From Casimicrobiaceae bacterium (GTDB taxonomy: Bacteria > Pseudomonadota > Gammaproteobacteria > Burkholderiales > Casimicrobiaceae), in NCBI GenBank assembly GCA_955652025.1, contig CATPAO010000122.1, positions 1 to 11,618 of the forward strand: a DNA stretch of 11,618 nt, in the 5' to 3' direction. Both the position numbers and the translations under genes were made by a program. The notes under the pieces were generated by a model. The model had not been told where the DNA came from. It did no database searches and was given only the letters and a program-made list of their open reading frames with translations. Of this stretch, positions 8,561-11,618 are shown piece by piece. Numbering within the stretch: position 1 is the stretch's first letter; every line of letters starts with the position of its first letter.

Positions 8561-8576
8561 GCCGGAACGTTCCGGC
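8561..8576. repeat. Perfect 16-bp palindrome in the YihY/msrA divergent region
   Basis: GCCGGAACGTTCCGGC equals its own reverse complement over 16 bp. It lies between a candidate extended -10 of the YihY-family gene (8612-8620) and its preferred start (8533), so it would fall in that gene's 5' leader. Its symmetry fits a binding site for a dimeric regulator, or a tight RNA hairpin. If the longer open frame to 8740 were used, it would be inside coding sequence. Confidence 0.5.
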
Positions 8577-8611
8577 TGCGGTCGGGGGGCGGACGATCGA
8601 GAACGAGCGCG

Positions 8612-8620
8612 ATTATCGCA
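8612..8620 (-). promoter_or_regulatory. Candidate extended -10 promoter element for the YihY-family gene
   Basis: On the minus strand the sequence reads TGC-GATAAT, an extended -10 element whose hexamer matches TATAAT at five of six positions. No good -35 hexamer lies 16-18 nt upstream, as is allowed for extended -10 promoters. Transcription would begin near 8605 and leave a leader of about 70 nt before the TTG at 8533. This supports the shorter coding region. Confidence 0.4.
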
Positions 8621-8759
8621 GATCGTCGCGCCGAGACGGCGCCATCCGGCGTAAGCTCGGCGCAGTTGCACGCGACGAACGCTGTATCCGCGCCGCGGAA
8701 CCGTCGGCTTGCGCCACGGTCTCTCCCACTGCCGGCCCACTCTAGATTGGAACTACGCC

Positions 8760-9323
8760 ATGACGCCCGACTCCCATTCCTCCGCCGTCGCCCTGCTTGG
8801 CGGTGGCTGCTTCTGGTGCCTCGATGCCGTTTTCCGCGATCTCGACGGCGTGACTCGGGTCGAGTCGGGGTATGCCGGGGGAAGCGACGCGAACCCGACG
8901 TATGAAGCCGTGTGCACTGGTCGCACCGGGCACGCGGAGGTCGTCAAGGTGACGTTCGATCCTTCGGTGCTGAGCTATCGCGACTTGTTGACGGTCTTTT
9001 TCACGATTCACGATCCGACGACGCGCGATCGCCAAGGCAACGACGTAGGCACGCAGTATCGGTCGGTGATCTTTTGCGAGACGCCGGAGCAGCGGACCGA
9101 CGCCGAAGCGGTGGTCGCGTCGATCGAGGCCGAAAGGCTGTGGCGCGATCCCATTGTCACCGAAATCGCGGGGCCTGCGACTTTCTATCCGGCCGAGACC
9201 TATCACCAGGACTATTTCTCACGCAACGGCAATCAACCGTATTGCCAGGTCGTCGTGGCGCCGAAGGTCGCGAAATTCCGCAAATCGTTTGCCGAGCGCC
9301 TGAAGAAGAGGGCTCCCGCATAG
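8760..9323 (+). CDS. msrA: Peptide methionine sulfoxide reductase MsrA
   Basis: MsrA reduces the S form of methionine sulfoxide in proteins and free methionine, repairing oxidative damage in the cytosol. The 187-residue protein has the active-site motif GGGCFWC (14-20), with catalytic Cys17. It continues with ESGYAGG (about 35-41), GHAEVVKVTFDP, DPTTRDRQGNDVGTQYRS, FYPAETYHQDYF and a C-terminal PYC at about 160-162 whose Cys could act as resolving cysteine. Cys20 in the GCFWC form is a common variant. I chose the ATG at 8760, which starts just before the conserved domain; an in-frame upstream start at 8709 adds 17 unrelated residues. The Shine-Dalgarno is weak (TTGGAA). It diverges from the YihY-family gene, converges on the MFS gene and is transcribed alone. 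No signal peptide is present. Confidence 0.97.
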   Translation: MTPDSHSSAVALLGGGCFWCLDAVFRDLDGVTRVESGYAGGSDANPTYEAVCTGRTGHAEVVKVTFDPSVLSYRDLLTVFFTIHDPTTRDRQGNDVGTQYRSVIFCETPEQRTDAEAVVASIEAERLWRDPIVTEIAGPATFYPAETYHQDYFSRNGNQPYCQVVVAPKVAKFRKSFAERLKKRAPA

Positions 9324-9326
9324 CTC

Positions 9327-10484
9327 TCACGCGTAACGCCGCGTCAGCCAGCCGCCGGTGGTCAGGAACAGTCCGACCGACCACAGGACCGGTGCCAAGC
9401 CGAACGTCGCGCCGACCGCGCCGAACAACAGCGGCACGGCGACCGCCATCGAGTTGATCAGCGACATCCGAACCCCGGCCGCCTCTCCCATCCGGCCGGG
9501 CGGCGCGTGGCTATGCAGCAGCGCCATCACCATCGGCTGACCGCTGCCGAGTCCGATGCCGAGACAAAACGACAACGTCATCAGCGTGCCCACGTTGCGG
9601 GAGAATGGGAACGCGATATAGACGGCGCCGGCAATGAACAGCGCCGCAGTCAGCACTCGATGCTCGGTCAGCCGCCGCGCGATCAGCGGCATCGCGAGCC
9701 GCACGACGAACGTCGCCGATGCGAATGCCGCCAGGATCAGGCCGATCCAGGACGCCGACAGGCCGATCGAGTTGCCGTAGATCGGGACGAAGATCGTGTG
9801 CAGCTCCCACGCCATCGTCAACAGCGCGTTGATCGCGAAAACGCGCCGCAGCTCGGTATGCATGACGAGATCCAGCGCGTGCGACAGCGGATGCGCCGCG
9901 TGCGCGGGATGCGGACCCGGCAACGACAGCCGGTTCCCGGCAAGCACCGCCACCGGGATCAGCGGCAGCACCATCAGCACGGCGAACGTCGCGCGGAAGC
10001 CGAAGTGATCGATGACGAATCCGGCGACGAGTGGCCCGGCGATCGATGACGTCGAATAGCCGAGTGCCAGCAGCCCGAAGTTTCGCACGCGCGCCTCGGG
10101 GCCGCCCAACTCTCCGGTCGCGTACTGCGTCGCGACCTGGAACGCCATGAACGATACCCCGATCAGCACCGCGGTTACGAACAGCGACGCGACGCCGGGC
10201 ACGATGAACGGTAGCGCGGCGCCGACCGCAATGCCGCAGGATCCGACCAGCATCGGCCGGCGTACGCCGATGCGATCGGCGAGGCGCCCCGCGGAGATGG
10301 CGAGAAACATCGGCAACACCGCGTAGAGCGCCAGCAGCACGCCGACCGTCGCGGCGTTGGCACCCTGCGACAGCGCGTCGAGCGAAACCGCCACGCGCGA
10401 ACCCGCCAGAACGACGTGGTTGGCGACGCCGAGTCCGATCAATACGCCGAAAGATGTCGGAGATCGCCGGCCCCGCCTCCTCAT
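9327..10484 (-). CDS. Major facilitator superfamily transporter
   Basis: The 385-residue protein has about twelve hydrophobic helices in two halves, as expected of an MFS secondary transporter in the inner membrane. The loop after helix 2 carries MFS motif [12 protein letters not shown] (66-76). A polar cytoplasmic loop after [12 protein letters not shown] and [18 protein letters not shown] (about residues 170-210) separates the halves. The substrate cannot be read from sequence; it could be an exporter of drugs or metabolites. The ATG at 10482-10484 overlaps the pdxH TGA stop as ATGA, so the two genes are probably translated as a pair. An open frame extends to 10721, but that part is Arg-rich and antisense-like within pdxH, so I reject it. 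Its stop is 3 bp from the stop of the convergent msrA. Confidence 0.9.
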   Translation of the reverse strand: MRRRGRRSPTSFGVLIGLGVANHVVLAGSRVAVSLDALSQGANAATVGVLLALYAVLPMFLAISAGRLADRIGVRRPMLVGSCGIAVGAALPFIVPGVASLFVTAVLIGVSFMAFQVATQYATGELGGPEARVRNFGLLALGYSTSSIAGPLVAGFVIDHFGFRATFAVLMVLPLIPVAVLAGNRLSLPGPHPAHAAHPLSHALDLVMHTELRRVFAINALLTMAWELHTIFVPIYGNSIGLSASWIGLILAAFASATFVVRLAMPLIARRLTEHRVLTAALFIAGAVYIAFPFSRNVGTLMTLSFCLGIGLGSGQPMVMALLHSHAPPGRMGEAAGVRMSLINSMAVAVPLLFGAVGATFGLAPVLWSVGLFLTTGGWLTRRYA

Positions 10485-11125
10485 GGCGCGAGTCGTTCGA
10501 TCGTCCACGCGTCGACGGCGCGACGATAGAGGATCCGATCGTGCAATCGCGACGGACGGCCCTGCCAGAATTCGAACCGGTCCGGAACGAGCCGGTAGCC
10601 GCCCCAATTCGGCGGTCGCGGCACCGGCACGTTGTCGTCGGCATACCGTGCGGCGATCTCCGCGAATCGTTCTTCCAGGATGGCGCGGCGGTCGATCGTC
10701 GCGCTCTGCGGCGATGCCCATGCCCCGAAACGCGACAATCGCGGCCGGCTCGCAAAGTAAACGTCCGACTCCGCGCCGCCCACGCGCTCGGTCACGCCCT
10801 CGATCCGTACCTGCCGTTCGAGCTCGACCCAGAACAACAGCAGCGCCGCCCGTGGATCGTTCGCCAGCTCGCGGCCTTTGCGACTGTCGTAATTCGTGAA
10901 AAACACGAAGCCGCGCGCGTCCGCCCCCTTCAGCAGGACGATTCTTGCCGCAGGACGGCCACCATCGCCCACGGTCGCGAGCGTCATCGCATTGGGCTCG
11001 GGAAGTTGCGCGGCAACGGCTTCGTCGAACCAGCGGGCGAATTGGCGAATCGGTTCGCGATCGACGTCACGCTCGTCGAGCGCGGCGCGCTGGTATTCCG
11101 CGCGCAGCTTTGCGGGATCGGTCAC
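10481..11125 (-). CDS. pdxH: Pyridoxamine/pyridoxine 5'-phosphate oxidase
   Basis: PdxH uses FMN and O2 to oxidise pyridoxine or pyridoxamine 5'-phosphate to pyridoxal 5'-phosphate, the last step of vitamin B6 synthesis and salvage. The predicted 214-residue protein aligns along its length with E. coli PdxH. It has RIVLLK (61-66) and [13 protein letters not shown] (75-87) for FMN binding, [13 protein letters not shown] (98-110), WGGYR (174-178), [12 protein letters not shown] (186-197) with the substrate-site Arg and His, and the conserved ending ERLAP. I prefer the GTG at 11125 because GGAG lies 10 nt upstream and the N-terminus then matches the family; a GTG at 11152 would add nine residues without a Shine-Dalgarno. 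Its stop overlaps the start of the MFS gene (ATGA), suggesting an operon. Confidence 0.96.
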   Translation of the reverse strand: MTDPAKLRAEYQRAALDERDVDREPIRQFARWFDEAVAAQLPEPNAMTLATVGDGGRPAARIVLLKGADARGFVFFTNYDSRKGRELANDPRAALLLFWVELERQVRIEGVTERVGGAESDVYFASRPRLSRFGAWASPQSATIDRRAILEERFAEIAARYADDNVPVPRPPNWGGYRLVPDRFEFWQGRPSRLHDRILYRRAVDAWTIERLAP

Positions 11126-11440
11126 GTAGGACGAACTCCGTCGGCGCGGCACCGGCAGACGAGCCGCGGGTCGATGACGTCGGGCGTAGTGGCGGTCCGG
11201 AAGTGCGGCGCCCGCAGGGGGGCAGTTGCCACGCCACTATGGAAAAGCGTCATCGGACACACCAGGAGCGCGGGCTCGATCCATCGGACAGGATCATCAT
11301 TGTCGCAAGACCGCCGCCCCGAAGCCAGCGCGACGGCGCTTTCCTAGCCGCGTGCGTTGCCCGAATCGCGCACTTCGATCCGTTGCAAAGGTGCTCCGCC
11401 CCTATGAAAATTCCCTCGCAGAGTCGTTCCCATCGCGCGA
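11126..11440. other. Intergenic region between divergent pdxH and the histone H1-like gene
   Basis: No convincing gene is present here. Several open frames exist on both strands, but they are Arg/Pro/Ser-rich, lack Shine-Dalgarno sequences and resemble chance frames in GC-rich DNA. The one clear structure is a perfect 8-bp inverted repeat, TAGTGGCG (11187-11194) and CGCCACTA (11232-11239), with a 37-nt loop. It lies 62-114 nt upstream of the pdxH start. On the minus strand CATAGT overlaps its distal arm and could be a weak -10, but I see no matching -35. pdxH transcription presumably starts in this region. Confidence 0.4.
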
Positions 11441-11454
11441 AAATGCGGTATAGT
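11427..11454 (+). promoter_or_regulatory. Candidate sigma-70 promoter of the histone H1-like gene
   Basis: TATAGT (11449-11454) matches the -10 consensus at five of six positions. TTCCCA (11427-11432) matches the -35 consensus at four of six, with a 16-nt spacer. The patch is AT-richer than its surroundings. Transcription would start near 11461, giving a leader of about 90 nt before the ATG at 11553. Confidence 0.5.
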
Positions 11455-11540
11455 CGCCGCCGATGGAGCGGGGTACCCGTGACAGGACGGTCCGCTTCAG
11501 CTACGAACGCTAGGTCGTTGTCCGTTCGCATCAACTGACA

Positions 11541-11548
11541 GGAAGGAG
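11541..11548 (+). promoter_or_regulatory. Strong ribosome binding site of the histone H1-like gene
   Basis: GGAAGGAG ends 4 nt before the ATG at 11553. It is the strongest Shine-Dalgarno sequence in the window and suggests a highly expressed protein. Confidence 0.75.
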
Positions 11549-11552
11549 AACC

Positions 11553-11618
11553 ATGGCTACTGCCAAGAAAGCTGCCAAGAAGCCCACCGCAAAGAAGCCT
11601 GCTGCGAAAAAGCCGGCC
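11553..11618 (+). CDS. Histone H1-like Lys/Ala/Pro-rich protein (N-terminal 22 codons only)
   Basis: Only the first 22 codons are in view. They read as tandem AAKKP/TAKKP-type units (MATAKKAAKKPTAKKPAAKK...), the composition of bacterial histone H1-like nucleoid proteins, whose Lys-rich repeats resemble the eukaryotic H1 tail and bind DNA without sequence specificity. Such proteins are common in betaproteobacteria. The ATG has an excellent Shine-Dalgarno and a plausible promoter about 100 bp upstream, so this is a real gene start. With so little sequence, other proteins with a Lys/Ala-rich tail at the N-terminus (for instance some phasin-like or poly-Lys DNA-binding proteins) cannot be excluded. 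The gene continues beyond the right edge. Confidence 0.75.
   Translation, partial: MATAKKAAKKPTAKKPAAKKPA

Noticed and set aside
10485..10721. N-terminal extension of the MFS gene back to 10721.
   Set aside because: It lies wholly inside pdxH in another frame, is Arg-rich, and the ATG at 10484 forms an ATGA overlap and begins just before the first membrane helix.
11250..11534. A 94-codon minus-strand open frame in the pdxH/histone-like intergenic region.
   Set aside because: It is antisense to the promoter and leader of the histone-like gene, has no recognisable motif and no clear Shine-Dalgarno.

Overview
The window looks like chromosomal DNA of a GC-rich Gram-negative bacterium, most probably a betaproteobacterium. 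The gene order exbB-exbD-lpxK-Trm112-kdsB-adk is an arrangement I associate with that class. Lipid A and KDO genes show an LPS-bearing outer membrane, and a lysine/alanine/proline-rich histone H1-like protein at the right edge fits the same group. I see no mobile elements, CRISPR arrays, tRNA or rRNA genes.

Region 1 (1-7585, all minus strand; read from right to left). exbB and exbD encode an inner-membrane proton-driven motor. Next come lpxK (lipid A 4'-kinase), a 63-residue Trm112/YcaR-like protein and kdsB (CMP-KDO synthetase), then adk (adenylate kinase), pfp (a phosphofructokinase with pyrophosphate-type active-site residues), a thioredoxin-fold 2-hydroxychromene-2-carboxylate isomerase-like protein, and hppA (membrane proton-pumping pyrophosphatase). 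hppA is cut by the left edge. Overlaps and short gaps suggest one long transcription unit or two closely joined ones. The second half reads as a pyrophosphate/adenylate module: kdsB releases PPi, Adk recycles AMP, PFK exchanges PPi with glycolysis, and HppA couples PPi to the proton gradient.

Region 2 (7586-8759). A YihY/BrkB-family membrane protein (minus strand) lies upstream of exbB. It diverges from msrA across a 226-bp gap that holds an extended -10-like element and a perfect 16-bp palindrome.

Region 3 (8760-11152). msrA (plus strand) converges on an MFS transporter with only 3 bp between the stop codons. The MFS gene is coupled by an ATGA overlap to pdxH (pyridoxamine 5'-phosphate oxidase).

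Region 4 (11126-11618). A 427-bp divergent intergenic region carries a plausible promoter and a strong Shine-Dalgarno for the histone H1-like gene, of which only the first 22 codons are visible.

The content is mostly recognisable core metabolism and envelope biogenesis. The most notable point is the clustering of PPi-linked enzymes. I found no convincing sign of an entirely new system.
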